Assembly: GCF_025420485.1 (NCBI RefSeq)
Contig: NZ_JAOEFD010000005.1
Coordinates: 1-64,000, forward strand
DNA from: Nesterenkonia marinintestina
Lineage (GTDB): Bacteria; Actinomycetota; Actinomycetes; Actinomycetales; Micrococcaceae
Direction of reading: 5' to 3'
Length of the DNA: 64,000 nucleotides
Under the pieces are notes generated by a model. That model ran no database searches. It was not told where the DNA came from and saw only the letters and a program-made list of their open reading frames with translations. Shown here piece after piece: positions 7,814-16,125 of this stretch. The first letter of the stretch is position 1. Every line of letters starts with the position of its first letter. Made by a program: the position numbers and the translations under genes.

Positions 7814-9193
7814 TCAGCCGATCAGGTGCTGGGCGAGGTACGAGGTGACCTGATCCAGCGAGATGCGCTCCTGGGTCATCTCATCGCGGTGGCGCACCGT
7901 GACGGCCTGGTCCTCGAGGGTGTCGAAGTCCACGGTCAGGCAGAACGGGGTGCCGACCTCGTCCTGGCGGCGGTAGCGGCGGCCGATGGCGCCGGCGTCG
8001 TCGTAGTCCACGTTCCACTCCCGGCGCAGCTCGGCGGCCAGCCGCTGTGCGGGCTCGGCGAGCTCGGGCTTCTTCGACAGCGGCAGCACCGCGGCCTTCA
8101 CCGGAGCCAGCTTCGGGTGCAGCTTGAGCACGGTGCGCACGTCCACCCCGCCCTTGGTGTTGGGGGCCTCGTCCTCGGAATAGGCGTCGATGAGGAAGGC
8201 CATCATGGCGCGCGTCAGTCCGAAGGAGGGCTCGATGACGTACGGGGTGTACCGCTCCCCGGTGCCCTGGTCGAAGTACTGCAGCTTCTGCCCGGAGGCC
8301 TCGGTGTGGGAGCCGAGGTCGTAGTCGGTGCGGTTGGCGATGCCCATCAGCTCGCCCCACTCCGAGCCCTGGAACCCGAAGCGGTACTCGAGGTCGATGG
8401 TGGAGGCCGAGTAGTGGGCGCGCTCCTCCTGGGGCACGTCGAAGCGGCGCAGGTTCTCCGGGTCGAGCCCGAGGTCGACGAACCAGTCCCAGCAGGCCTC
8501 GACCCAGTGGTCGAACCAGCCCGGGGCGTCGTCCGGATAGGTGAAGTACTCGATCTCCATCTGCTCGAACTCGCGGGTCCGGAAGATGAAGTTTCCGGGG
8601 GTGATCTCGTTGCGGAACGCCTTGCCGATCTGACCGATGCCGAACGGCGGCTTCTTCCGGGCCGAGGTCACCACGTTGTTGAAGTTCACGAAGATGCCCT
8701 GGGCGGTCTCCGGGCGCATGTAGTGCAGGCCCTCTTCGTTGTCCACCGGGCCGAGGTAGGTCTTCATCAGGCCGGAGAACTGCTGGGGCTCGGTCCACGC
8801 GCCGCGCGTGCCGCAGTCGGGGCAGACGATCTCGGCCATGGACTCGGCCTCACGGCCCTTCTTGTCGGCGAAGGCCTCCTCCAGGTGGTCCTGACGGTGG
8901 CGGCGGTGACACTGGGTGCACTCGACCAGCGGGTCGGAGAACGTCTTCACGTGGCCCGAGGCGTGCCAGACCTGCTGCGGGAGGATGATGGCCGAGTCGA
9001 GGCCGACCATGTCGCCGCGTCCGCGCACGAAGGTCTTCCACCACTGGTCCTTGATGTTCTCCTTCAGCTCCGTGCCCAGCGGCCCGTAGTCCCAGGCCGA
9101 GCGGGAGCCCCCGTAGATGTCACCGGACTGGTAGACGAAGCCGCGGCGCTTCGCCAGGGAGATGACTTTGTCGAGGGCGTTCTCAACGGACAT
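7814..9193 (-). CDS. glyS: Glycyl-tRNA synthetase (dimeric, class II)
   Basis: This 459-residue enzyme charges tRNA-Gly. It is the alpha2-type GlyRS found in actinobacteria, not the alpha2beta2 type. Visible signatures are the N-terminal [18 protein letters not shown], a zinc-type CTQCHRRH...CPDCG pair, class II motif 2 in [25 protein letters not shown] (split across about residues 205-229), and motif 3 in [11 protein letters not shown]. The C-terminal anticodon-binding domain ends in [20 protein letters not shown] 9193 follows a purine-rich GAGG about 10 nt upstream. Confidence 0.97.
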   Translation of the reverse strand: MSVENALDKVISLAKRRGFVYQSGDIYGGSRSAWDYGPLGTELKENIKDQWWKTFVRGRGDMVGLDSAIILPQQVWHASGHVKTFSDPLVECTQCHRRHRQDHLEEAFADKKGREAESMAEIVCPDCGTRGAWTEPQQFSGLMKTYLGPVDNEEGLHYMRPETAQGIFVNFNNVVTSARKKPPFGIGQIGKAFRNEITPGNFIFRTREFEQMEIEYFTYPDDAPGWFDHWVEACWDWFVDLGLDPENLRRFDVPQEERAHYSASTIDLEYRFGFQGSEWGELMGIANRTDYDLGSHTEASGQKLQYFDQGTGERYTPYVIEPSFGLTRAMMAFLIDAYSEDEAPNTKGGVDVRTVLKLHPKLAPVKAAVLPLSKKPELAEPAQRLAAELRREWNVDYDDAGAIGRRYRRQDEVGTPFCLTVDFDTLEDQAVTVRHRDEMTQERISLDQVTSYLAQHLIG

Positions 9194-9279
9194 GGGTGCT
9201 TCTCACCTCGGGGGAGCGTGGGAGTGTCGGGACAGGGGGGCACCGACCGCACGGGCCGGCGCATCACCACTGGGCAAGC

Positions 9280-10272
9280 TTACCGCCCGCGGCGGGACCG
9301 GAGCATGTCCGGCAGGGAGGCCAGCGCCACCGCGACGAGGGTCAGTGCTGTGCCGAGCACGGTCGCGGTGGTGACCACCGCTCCCGGCGCCGGGGCGACG
9401 ACGTCGAGCAGCAGGGATCCGACCAGCTGGCCTCCGATCATGCCCATCGCGGCCACGAGCACACCGACCCGGGTCACCAGCAGCGCGCCGAGACCGATGA
9501 ACAGCACGCCCAGCGGACCGCCCAGGTACAGCCACCACTGCCCCGGCAGGGTGCCGGGAAGCTCGGTCCCCCCGGCGACCAGCACACCGAGCCACACCAG
9601 CGCCAGCGCCGCGGCCCCGGAGGCGAAGTTGAACAGGGTCGACGGGATGGGGCTGCGGTAGGCGGCGGTCTGTCGACCGTTCAGCGCCTGCTGGGCGGAG
9701 TTGACGAATCCGCCGGTGAACGGGACGACCACGAACAGCAGCAGGTCCCATCCACCGCGGCCTCCCCCGAACTGCGGGGACACCGCCCAGACCACGGCGA
9801 GGACGGTCAGCACCGCGGCGATCACCCGCAGCGGGCTCAGTCGGATGCGCCCGGCCGGTCCCAGACCGATCCGGTCCCAGAGGAGCCCGCCGACGGTCTG
9901 CCCGGTGACCACGGCCACGGTGAACACTGCGACGCCGATCAGACCGATGGTCAGGGTCTGGGCGAGTACGAAGTACGCCCCGCCGAGGCCCACCAGCAGG
10001 TACCAGGGGCGCACGGCCCCGCTGCGCAGGGCGGCGGGCACCCGCCGCATCGTCGACCTCCCGCGGCGGGTGCCCGCCGCGACGGCGCCGATCAGCACGA
10101 GTCCGCCCCCGAAGCTCAGCAGCGCGGCGAGGAAGGGGTCGCCGAGCTCGGCGCCCAGCGCCGAATTGATCCGCCCCTGCATCGGGATCGCCGCACCGGC
10201 GACCAGCATCAGGACGATCAGTCCGACCCAGACGACCGGAGAGTGGGCGGGCGGGCCCTTCACAGCATGCAC
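9280..10272 (-). CDS. YdcZ-type (DUF606) DMT superfamily transporter
   Basis: This 330-residue integral membrane protein has about ten predicted transmembrane segments in two similar halves. Each half carries the DUF606/YdcZ look: IPMQGRINSALGAELGDPFLAALLSFGGG near the N-terminus and the related TGGFVNSAQQALNGRQ...LFNFASG in the second half. It is an inner-membrane exporter or importer of unknown substrate. The start is GTG 10272, exactly 6 nt after TAAGAT, suggesting a leaderless mRNA. Its promoter overlaps back-to-back with that of the S4-domain gene within about 35 bp. Confidence 0.85.
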   Translation of the reverse strand: MHAVKGPPAHSPVVWVGLIVLMLVAGAAIPMQGRINSALGAELGDPFLAALLSFGGGLVLIGAVAAGTRRGRSTMRRVPAALRSGAVRPWYLLVGLGGAYFVLAQTLTIGLIGVAVFTVAVVTGQTVGGLLWDRIGLGPAGRIRLSPLRVIAAVLTVLAVVWAVSPQFGGGRGGWDLLLFVVVPFTGGFVNSAQQALNGRQTAAYRSPIPSTLFNFASGAAALALVWLGVLVAGGTELPGTLPGQWWLYLGGPLGVLFIGLGALLVTRVGVLVAAMGMIGGQLVGSLLLDVVAPAPGAVVTTATVLGTALTLVAVALASLPDMLRSRRGR

Positions 10273-10278
10273 CCGGAC

Positions 10279-10284
10279 ATCTTA
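10279..10284 (-). promoter_or_regulatory. -10 hexamer of a leaderless promoter (YdcZ transporter)
   Basis: TAAGAT on the minus strand is followed by GTCCGG and then GTG 10272. It is divergent from, and only 9 bp away from, the -10 hexamer of the S4-domain gene. Confidence 0.55.
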
Positions 10285-10293
10285 GTCACCTGC

Positions 10294-10299
10294 GAGACT
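10294..10299 (+). promoter_or_regulatory. -10 hexamer of a leaderless promoter (S4-domain gene)
   Basis: GAGACT (one change from TAGACT) is followed by GAACCC and then ATG 10306. No ribosome-binding site is present, which agrees with leaderless translation. Confidence 0.45.
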
Positions 10300-10305
10300 G
10301 AACCC

Positions 10306-10551
10306 ATGAGCGAGGAACACATCGAGGTGCCCATCCGTGACGGCGCCATCCGTCTGGGACAGCTGCTGAAGCTCTCCGGGATCGCGGAGGACGGGGTGAT
10401 GGCACGGGACCTGATCGAGACCGAGGCGGTGCGCGTGGACGGGGATCCGGAGACCCGGCGCGGCCGCCAGGTCGAGGTGGGTCAGGTCGTCGTGGTCGAG
10501 GGGGAGCCCTTCGGTCTGCCGACGGTGCGACTGAGCGTCACCTCGGACTGA
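10306..10551 (+). CDS. S4-domain RNA-binding protein (YaaA/RqcP-like)
   Basis: This small protein of 81 residues is almost entirely one S4 RNA-binding domain: IRLGQLLKLSGIAEDGVMAR, then VRVDGDPETRRGRQVEVGQVV and a short tail. Stand-alone S4 proteins of this type bind structured RNA or ribosomal subunits; some act in ribosome quality control. Which role applies here is not visible. ATG 10306 is used; the frame upstream is antisense to the transporter gene. There is no Shine-Dalgarno sequence, but a -10-like hexamer sits 6 nt upstream. Confidence 0.88.
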   Translation: MSEEHIEVPIRDGAIRLGQLLKLSGIAEDGVMARDLIETEAVRVDGDPETRRGRQVEVGQVVVVEGEPFGLPTVRLSVTSD

Positions 10552-10610
10552 GGGCCGTGCGGTCCGGCGACGGCCCGACGGCTGAGTGCGGCGGTCCGGT
10601 CCCCGGCCGC

Positions 10611-11276
10611 TCAGTCCCGGACCGTGAACTCCAGGAACTCACCCATGTGGCGGATCTCCTGCGGCACCACACCGTGGCCGGCGCCGGCGTAGAGCACCTT
10701 GGTGAGCTTCACCGTGCGGTTCGCCCAGGAGTGGGTGTAGTCCACATACTCCGCCGGGATGACCGGGTCCTCCTGGTCCCGTCCCCAGAAGAACGGCACC
10801 TGCTGGGCGGCCAGGGCCTCGTCGTCGAAGTACTCGGAGGTCTCCGGGTCGTCCTGCGGATCCACGGCGAATCCGGAGAGCCCGACCACCGCGGCGAAGG
10901 CGTCCGGACGTGAGCGCAGCAGCGACGTCGCCATCGCCATGCCCATGGAGAAGCCGAGGAGGGTGACCGAACTGTGGTGGCCTCGGACCCCGTCGATCCA
11001 GTTCCAGAGGTCGTCGACGGCGGCGCGGGCGTCGGCCGAGCGGTAGGCCAGGCGCATCGGATCGAGGGCGAACCACGTGTAGCCGGGGCCCTCCGGGAGG
11101 GGTGCCCGGACCGAGGCGTAGGTGAAGCGCTCGGGCAGCATGTGCGCGAAGGAGAAGAGGTCGTGCTCGTGGGAGCCGAAGCCGTGGAGCATCACCACCA
11201 GCGGCGTGCCCTCCCGCTCCTCAGGATCGCGCGACCAGACCACCACAGGCTGCTCGACGGCGGTGTCCTCGGTCAT
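10611..11276 (-). CDS. Phospholipase/carboxylesterase family alpha/beta hydrolase
   Basis: This 221-residue protein has the fold and catalytic triad of the short carboxylesterase/phospholipase family. The nucleophile lies in GFSMG (about residue 108), the oxyanion region in MLHGFGSHEHD, the acid in QEDPVIP and the histidine in GAGHGV. No signal peptide is present, so it should be cytoplasmic. The natural substrate is unknown. ATG 11276 is preceded by a strong GAGGAGG ribosome site. It is divergent from the SGNH hydrolase gene. Confidence 0.85.
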   Translation of the reverse strand: MTEDTAVEQPVVVWSRDPEEREGTPLVVMLHGFGSHEHDLFSFAHMLPERFTYASVRAPLPEGPGYTWFALDPMRLAYRSADARAAVDDLWNWIDGVRGHHSSVTLLGFSMGMAMATSLLRSRPDAFAAVVGLSGFAVDPQDDPETSEYFDDEALAAQQVPFFWGRDQEDPVIPAEYVDYTHSWANRTVKLTKVLYAGAGHGVVPQEIRHMGEFLEFTVRD

Positions 11277-11359
11277 GGGGCCTCCTCAGCGGCGATGCGG
11301 CAGGTTCGTGGGGTTGCGACGGGGCACCGGCCATCCTACGTCCGGGCAGCACGGTCTGA

Positions 11360-11365
11360 CACAAT
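11360..11365 (+). promoter_or_regulatory. -10 hexamer of a leaderless promoter (SGNH hydrolase)
   Basis: CACAAT is followed by GTCCGG and then GTG 11372. This spacing supports the GTG start over an out-of-frame ATG that overlaps the hexamer. Confidence 0.45.
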
Positions 11366-11371
11366 GTCCGG

Positions 11372-12250
11372 GTGAGCCCCTACGACGACGAGCCCCGCAG
11401 CATCGGCCGCCCGGACGTCGGCCGCTCCGACGCCGGACCACCCGTGAAGCACCCGTGGACCAGGTACGTCGCCGTCGGAGACTCGTTCACCGAGGGCATC
11501 GGCGACCCGGACCCGGACCGTGAGGGGTACCACCTCGGCTGGGCGGACCGTGTAGCCGAGGAGCTGGCGCTGGGAGGTCCGCACTTCGCCTACGCCAATC
11601 TGGCGGTGCGCGGGAAGCTCATCGAGCAGATCCGCGACGACCAGGTGGCCCCCGCCCTGGAGCTGAAGCCCGACCTGATCTCGGTCTGCGCCGGCGGGAA
11701 CAACGTCATCCGACCCGGCGGAGATCCGGACCAGGTCGCCGCCACCCTCGACACCATGGTCCAGATCCTCGCCACCACGGGTGCGACGATCGTGCTGTTC
11801 AACGGACCCGACGTGCGCGACAGCGCAGTCATGGGCTCCATCCGCTCCAAGGTCGCGATCTTCAACGAGAACGTGCGCACCGTGGCCCTGCGCCACGACG
11901 CCCTGGTGGCCGACATGTGGTCGCTGCGGGAGCTGGCCAACCCCGTGATGTGGGACGAGGATCGTCTGCACTTCTCCCCCATGGGCCACCACACCATCGC
12001 CCGTATGGTGCTGGACACGCTCAACGTCCCCCATGAGCTGGATCCGATCGAGCCCCGCCCGCTGCCGGAGCGGACCTGGCGAGAGGCCTACGCCGACGAC
12101 GTCGTCTGGGCGCGTCAGCACCTCTTCCCGTGGGTGGTCCGCCGACTGCGCGGACGCTCCTCCGGCGACGGGATGAATCCGAAGCGGCCCCAGGCGGAGC
12201 CGCTGTTCGGCGGAGCCATGCCCCCGGGCACCTCCGAGGAGGACGCCTGA
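11372..12250 (+). CDS. SGNH/GDSL-type hydrolase
   Basis: This 292-residue protein carries the four SGNH blocks: the serine in VAVGDSFTEGIGD (about residue 35), a glycine in ANLAVRGKL, the asparagine in CAGGNNVIR, and the Asp/His pair in EDRLHFSPMGHH (about residues 193-204). Such enzymes are esterases or lipases acting on esters of lipids, sugars or cell-wall acyl groups. No secretion signal is visible. The start is GTG 11372, 6 nt after a -10-like hexamer. A C-terminal extension of about 80 residues follows the catalytic domain and is typical of actinobacterial members. Confidence 0.9.
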   Translation: MSPYDDEPRSIGRPDVGRSDAGPPVKHPWTRYVAVGDSFTEGIGDPDPDREGYHLGWADRVAEELALGGPHFAYANLAVRGKLIEQIRDDQVAPALELKPDLISVCAGGNNVIRPGGDPDQVAATLDTMVQILATTGATIVLFNGPDVRDSAVMGSIRSKVAIFNENVRTVALRHDALVADMWSLRELANPVMWDEDRLHFSPMGHHTIARMVLDTLNVPHELDPIEPRPLPERTWREAYADDVVWARQHLFPWVVRRLRGRSSGDGMNPKRPQAEPLFGGAMPPGTSEEDA

Positions 12251-12282
12251 ACCGCCGCTGAGCAGACCGGAAGGATCGCTCC

Positions 12283-13053
12283 ATGGACCTGCCCATCCAT
12301 CCCCTGGCCGCACATCTGCCGGTGGTCCTCATCCCGCTCTCGAGCATCATGCTCATCCTGGCCGTGACGATCAGGCCCCTGCGCCGACACCTGATGCTGG
12401 TGGCGGTGGTGCTCGTCGGCATGGGCGCGGCGGGCGCGTTCCTGGCGATGCAGACCGGCGAGCAGCTCGCCGAGACCGTGGGAGATCCCGAGGCCCACTC
12501 ACGCTGGGGCCTGCCGACCTTCCTGACCGCGGCCGCGCTGACCGTCGTCGCCGCCGCGTGGGCCTGGACCACATGGCGCGCCGGTCGCGCCGTGCCCGCC
12601 GCCGCGGAGCCCACCGAGGGCGCCCCGCGGCCCAGGCCCTCGCCGCTGGGTGCGGTGCTCGGAACCGCCACGGTGGTGCTGGCGGTGACCGCCACGGCGC
12701 TGACCGTGATGGCCGGCCACTCCGGGGCCGAGGAGGTCTGGTCCGACACTGAGGAGGAGGCCGACGCCGCTGAGGATGAGGGGCAGGAGGAAGAGGACGG
12801 GCAGGAGGCGGACGGCGACGTCGCGCTGACGATGGAGGAGGTCTCCGAGCACGATTCCTCGGACTCCTGCTGGGCGGCCGTCGACGGCACCGTCTACGAC
12901 CTCACCGACTGGGTCCCCGACCATCCGGGCGGCGAGCAGGCCATCGAAGGGCTGTGCGGGACCGATGCCACCGAAGACTTCCGGCAGCAGCACGGCGGGC
13001 AGTCCCGGCCGGAGGACCAGCTGGCCCAGTTCGAGCTCGGGCCCCTGGACTGA
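12283..13053 (+). CDS. DUF2231-like membrane protein fused to a cytochrome b5 domain
   Basis: This 256-residue protein begins with a DUF2231-like membrane region of about four helices (starting IHPLAAHLPVVLIPLSS, residues 5-21). An acidic low-complexity linker follows (Glu/Asp-rich, about residues 150-185), and then a C-terminal cytochrome b5 heme domain. The heme ligands are visible: HPGG near residue 214 and a second His in DFRQQHGG near residue 235. DUF2231 proteins are often linked to redox enzymes. I infer a membrane-tethered electron carrier facing the outside, but partners are unknown. A GGAAGGA ribosome site precedes ATG 12283. The gene follows the SGNH gene by 32 nt. Confidence 0.75.
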   Translation: MDLPIHPLAAHLPVVLIPLSSIMLILAVTIRPLRRHLMLVAVVLVGMGAAGAFLAMQTGEQLAETVGDPEAHSRWGLPTFLTAAALTVVAAAWAWTTWRAGRAVPAAAEPTEGAPRPRPSPLGAVLGTATVVLAVTATALTVMAGHSGAEEVWSDTEEEADAAEDEGQEEEDGQEADGDVALTMEEVSEHDSSDSCWAAVDGTVYDLTDWVPDHPGGEQAIEGLCGTDATEDFRQQHGGQSRPEDQLAQFELGPLD

Positions 13054-13123
13054 GCCCGGCGCAGTCCAGGTCCGGTGCGGGCACGGCTGGGCACAGCCGG
13101 GTTCGGCCGGGTTCGGCCGGGCT

Positions 13124-14254
13124 CTAGAGGCGCAGCACCTGGCGGATCTCGTCGCCGAGCTGCTGGGCGCTGGTGAGGAAGCCGTCGTGTCCGATGGGCG
13201 AGGAGATCATGCGGACCCGGTGGTCCCCGGGGATCATCCGCGCGAGCTCCTCGCTCTGTGCGGGCAGGTACAGCCGGTCCGAATCCACGGCCACGATCAG
13301 CGGCCTCGCGGCGACCCTACCGAGCGCGCGGGCCGCTCCCCCGCGCCCGCGACCGACGTCGTGGCTGATCAGCGCCTCCGCCACCACGAGGTAGGCGTTG
13401 GGGTCGAACCGGGAGATGAGCTTCGTCGCCTGGTGGTCCAGGTAGGACTCCACCTGATACCGACCGGTGCGCCGGCCGGCCGCGCCCAGCGGCTCCTCCG
13501 AGCCCTGCTTCTCGCGGCCGAAGCGGAACCCGAGCTCCTGCTCGGAACGATAGGTGATGTGGGCGATGCGTCGAGCCAGGGCCAGTCCCTGCAGCGGGGG
13601 CCGCAGTCCGTAGTAGTCGCCTCCGGCGAAGTCGGGGTCGTTCTCGATGGCCTTGATCTGCGCCTGGCCGAAGGCGATCTGCTCGGCGGTCGTCTCCGCT
13701 CCGCAGGCGAACACCCCCACCCCTGCGACCATCTCAGGGAACGTGGCGGCCCACTCCAGGGCCCGGGCCCCGCCCATCGAACCGCCGATCACCGCCTGCA
13801 GCCGGGTGACGCCCAGGGCGCCGAGCAGCCGGCGCTCCAGGCGGACGGCGTCGCGGATGGTGACGAACGGGAACCGTGAGCCCCAGGGGCGGCCGTCCGG
13901 GTCCGCCGACGCGGGGCCGGTGGAGCCGTAGCAGCCGCCGACCATCGCCGGGGCGACGACGAACCAGCGGTCGGTGTCCACCGGGCGGCCGGGGCCGACC
14001 AGCGCCTCCCACCAGCCGGGCGAGGGGTCGGCCTCGGTGGTCGCCACGTGCGAGTCGCCGGTCAGTGCGTGGGCCACGAGCACCACGTTGTCGCCGGCCG
14101 CGTTGAGCCGCCCCCAGGTCTCGTAGGCGATCTCCACGTGGGGAAGATGCCCGCCCGCCTCGAAGGTGTGGCCGCCGACCTCCCGGACCCGGAGGGCCCC
14201 GGCCGGCCGGTGGCCGAAGTCGTTCGCGGCGGCGGTGAGCGCGGGTGTGCTCAT
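13124..14254 (-). CDS. metX: Homoserine O-acetyltransferase
   Basis: This 376-residue enzyme acylates homoserine as the first committed step of methionine synthesis by sulfhydrylation. It shows the MetX alpha/beta hydrolase signatures: VLVAHALTGDSH, GGCYGSTGP, the nucleophile elbow VIGGSMGG (S159), the acid in VAVDSDRLY and the histidine in PIGHDGF. MetX and the succinyl-transferring MetA activity cannot be fully separated by eye, but the acetyl activity is usual for actinobacterial MetX. It begins 7 nt after the metY stop codon. The long upstream frame is antisense to metY and is not coding. Confidence 0.95.
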   Translation of the reverse strand: MSTPALTAAANDFGHRPAGALRVREVGGHTFEAGGHLPHVEIAYETWGRLNAAGDNVVLVAHALTGDSHVATTEADPSPGWWEALVGPGRPVDTDRWFVVAPAMVGGCYGSTGPASADPDGRPWGSRFPFVTIRDAVRLERRLLGALGVTRLQAVIGGSMGGARALEWAATFPEMVAGVGVFACGAETTAEQIAFGQAQIKAIENDPDFAGGDYYGLRPPLQGLALARRIAHITYRSEQELGFRFGREKQGSEEPLGAAGRRTGRYQVESYLDHQATKLISRFDPNAYLVVAEALISHDVGRGRGGAARALGRVAARPLIVAVDSDRLYLPAQSEELARMIPGDHRVRMISSPIGHDGFLTSAQQLGDEIRQVLRL

Positions 14255-14261
14255 CGTCGGA

Positions 14262-15596
14262 TCAGCCTTCCGTCGGTGCGGCGGCGAGCGCCTGGTCGAG
14301 GTCGGCGAGGATGTCGTCGATGTGCTCGAGCCCGACCGAGAGCCGCACCATCCCGGGAGAGACGCCGGCGGCGCGCTGGTCCTCCTCGGAGAGCTGGCTG
14401 TGGGTGGTCGAGGCCGGGTGGATCGCCAGGGAGCGCACGTCACCGACGTTGGCCACCAACGAGTGCAGCTCCAGGGCGTCGACGAGCGCCCGGCCCGCCT
14501 CCGCACCCCCGTGGACCTCGAAGGCCAGCACGGACCCGGCCCCACGGGGCAGGTACCGCCGGGCGCGCTCGGCCGACGGGCTGGAGTCCAGGCCGGCGTA
14601 GTCGACCCGCCGGACCGCGGGGTGGGACCGGAGGTGGGCGGCGACCCGCTGGGCGTTGGCGACGTGACGCTCCATCCGCAGGCTGAGGGTCTCCAGTCCG
14701 AGGTTGATCTCGAAGGCGTTGTGCGGCGACAGCGCCGGTCCGAAGTCGCGCAGCAGCTGCACGCGGGCCTTGAGGATGTAGGACAGGTTGACGCCGAAGG
14801 CGCCGTCGGCTCCGAGGTCTCGGCCGTAGACCAGCCCGTGGTAGCTCTCATCGGGCTGGGAGAAGCCGGGGAATCGCTCGGGGTATCGGGTGTAGTCGAA
14901 GCGCCCGGCGTCCACGATGACCCCGGCGATGGCGGTGCCGTGTCCGCCGAGGAACTTCGTCGCCGAGTGGACCACGACGTCGGCGCCGTGGTCGATGGGA
15001 CGGATCAGGTACGGGGTCGTCAGAGTGGAGTCGACGATGAGCGGGACGCCCAACTCCCGGGCCACCCCGGAGACGGCTTCGACGTCGAGCACGTCGCCGC
15101 GCGGGTTGGCGACGATTTCCCCGAACAGTGCCACGGTGTCCTCCTGGGCCGCGGCCCGCCAGGAGGCGACGTCGTCGGGGTCCTCGACGAAGCTCACCCT
15201 CACCCCGAACTTCGGCAGCGTGTGCTTGAAGAGGTTCTGCGTGCCCCCGTAGAGCTGCGGGGAGGCCACGATGTGGGCGCCCGACTCCGCGATGTTCAGC
15301 AGAGCCAGTGAGGTGGCCGCCTGGCCGGAGCCGACGGCGAGTGCCCCGACGCCTCCCTCCAGCGCGGCGATCTTGTTCTCCACCGCCTCCACGGTGGGAT
15401 TGGTGAGGCGGGAGTAGATGGGCCCGAGCTCTTCGAGTCCGAACCGTCGGGCGGCGGACTCGGTGTCCGGGAAGACGAAGGAGGTGGTCTGCTGGATGGG
15501 CAGGGCTCGGGCTCCGGTGTGCGGGTCGGGCTCGACGCCGGCGTGGATCTGCAGGGTCTCGAAGCGGGGGGTGTGCTGGGTCGAGTTCTCGCTCAT
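14262..15596 (-). CDS. metY: O-acetylhomoserine sulfhydrylase
   Basis: This 444-residue PLP enzyme of the Cys/Met metabolism family makes homocysteine from O-acetylhomoserine and sulfide. The PLP lysine is K214 in HSATKFLGGHG, and the conserved substrate segment YSRLTNPTVE is at about residues 61-70. ATG 15596 (MSENSTQHT) is the start; the region upstream to 15677 is the riboswitch leader. It is the first gene of the metY-metX operon and should be switched off when SAM is abundant, through the SAM-IV riboswitch at 15722-15860. Confidence 0.95.
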   Translation of the reverse strand: MSENSTQHTPRFETLQIHAGVEPDPHTGARALPIQQTTSFVFPDTESAARRFGLEELGPIYSRLTNPTVEAVENKIAALEGGVGALAVGSGQAATSLALLNIAESGAHIVASPQLYGGTQNLFKHTLPKFGVRVSFVEDPDDVASWRAAAQEDTVALFGEIVANPRGDVLDVEAVSGVARELGVPLIVDSTLTTPYLIRPIDHGADVVVHSATKFLGGHGTAIAGVIVDAGRFDYTRYPERFPGFSQPDESYHGLVYGRDLGADGAFGVNLSYILKARVQLLRDFGPALSPHNAFEINLGLETLSLRMERHVANAQRVAAHLRSHPAVRRVDYAGLDSSPSAERARRYLPRGAGSVLAFEVHGGAEAGRALVDALELHSLVANVGDVRSLAIHPASTTHSQLSEEDQRAAGVSPGMVRLSVGLEHIDDILADLDQALAAAPTEG

Positions 15597-15721
15597 GGCC
15601 GACTCCGTTCGGTCCTGGCCCGATGGAGCAGCGCCCCGGATCTCCGGCGACGGGTCGACCGTTGGGCCCTGCCCCATGGACGTGGTGGCGTCTCATGGAC
15701 TGGTGTAGGGCCGCACTGGTG

Positions 15722-15860
15722 TGGAGGCCCGCGCTTGCCCGTCCGGGTCCGCGGAGCATCCGCAGGCCGTCCGGGCCAGGTCGTCACCCGGGGCACCCCA
15801 CCGCGAACTGGAGGGTTGCCGGCCAGCAAACCGGGGTTTCGCGCTGGCACTCTTGACCTT
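15722..15860 (-). ncRNA. SAM-IV riboswitch upstream of metY-metX
   Basis: On the minus strand this leader reads AAGGTCAAGAGTGCCAGCGC, then AAACCCCGGTTTGCTGGCCG, then GCAACCCTCC, CGCGGTGGGGTGCCCCGGGT and GACGACC. P1 can form between GGTC and GACC. The long stem pairs CCAGC with GCTGG around CCCCGG. The downstream hairpin is followed by GGCAAGCGCGGG, as in SAM-IV pseudoknots. This closely fits what I recall of actinobacterial SAM-IV sequences, which bind S-adenosylmethionine and repress methionine genes. About 125 nt separate it from the metY start codon. The class assignment is by recognition, not by a covariance-model search. Confidence 0.85.
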
Positions 15861-15946
15861 CGGAATCAGTGTGCCCGGGAAACCCCCGCAGGGCAACCCG
15901 GGCACACCGTCGACCGCCCTCAAGCCCACCCGAGCGCACCTCCCGC

Positions 15947-16007
15947 ATCGAGGGAGAGAGGCTCGTCGCGACACGCCGTCGCCCAGGGCGAACTTCTCTC
16001 CGTCGAT
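15947..16007. repeat. 61-nt palindromic element, copy 1
   Basis: The left arm ATCGAGGGAGAGAG (15947-15960) pairs with the right arm CTTCTCTCCGTCGAT (15993-16007) with small mismatches. The outer ends are ATCGA and TCGAT. A second unit of the same length follows 23 nt later. Confidence 0.6.
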
Positions 16008-16030
16008 GGGCGGTACGACCCCCACCCCTC

Positions 16031-16091
16031 ATCGAAGGAGCATGACTGGTGCCGACACGCGGACCCGGAAGACCAGATTCTCTCCCTCGAT
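16031..16091. repeat. 61-nt palindromic element, copy 2
   Basis: The left arm ATCGAAGGAG (16031-16040) pairs imperfectly with CTCTCCCTCGAT (16080-16091). The right arm TTCTCTCCCTCGATGGGCGG (16078-16097) matches the right arm of copy 1 (TTCTCTCCGTCGATGGGCGG) at 19 of 20 positions. Confidence 0.6.
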
Positions 16092-16125
16092 GGGCGGCGG
16101 CGGGGGTGCGGGGTTCAGCGTCCGG

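Larger units (their letters stand above)
15861..16125. other. Non-coding stretch between the metY leader and a thiolase gene
   Basis: These 265 bases hold no supported gene. They contain the metY promoter region on the minus strand and two consecutive 61-nt palindromic elements (15947-16007 and 16031-16091) downstream of the converging thiolase reading direction. The remaining bases show no clear signal. Confidence 0.6.

Noticed and set aside
13054-13123. Terminator between the b5 gene and metX
   Set aside because: AGCCCGGC and GCCGGGCT can pair but lie far apart, with CGGGTTCGGC repeats between; the evidence is too weak to call.
15947-16091. CRISPR-like array
   Set aside because: There are only two palindromic units, with imperfect arms, no unique-spacer pattern and no cas genes nearby.
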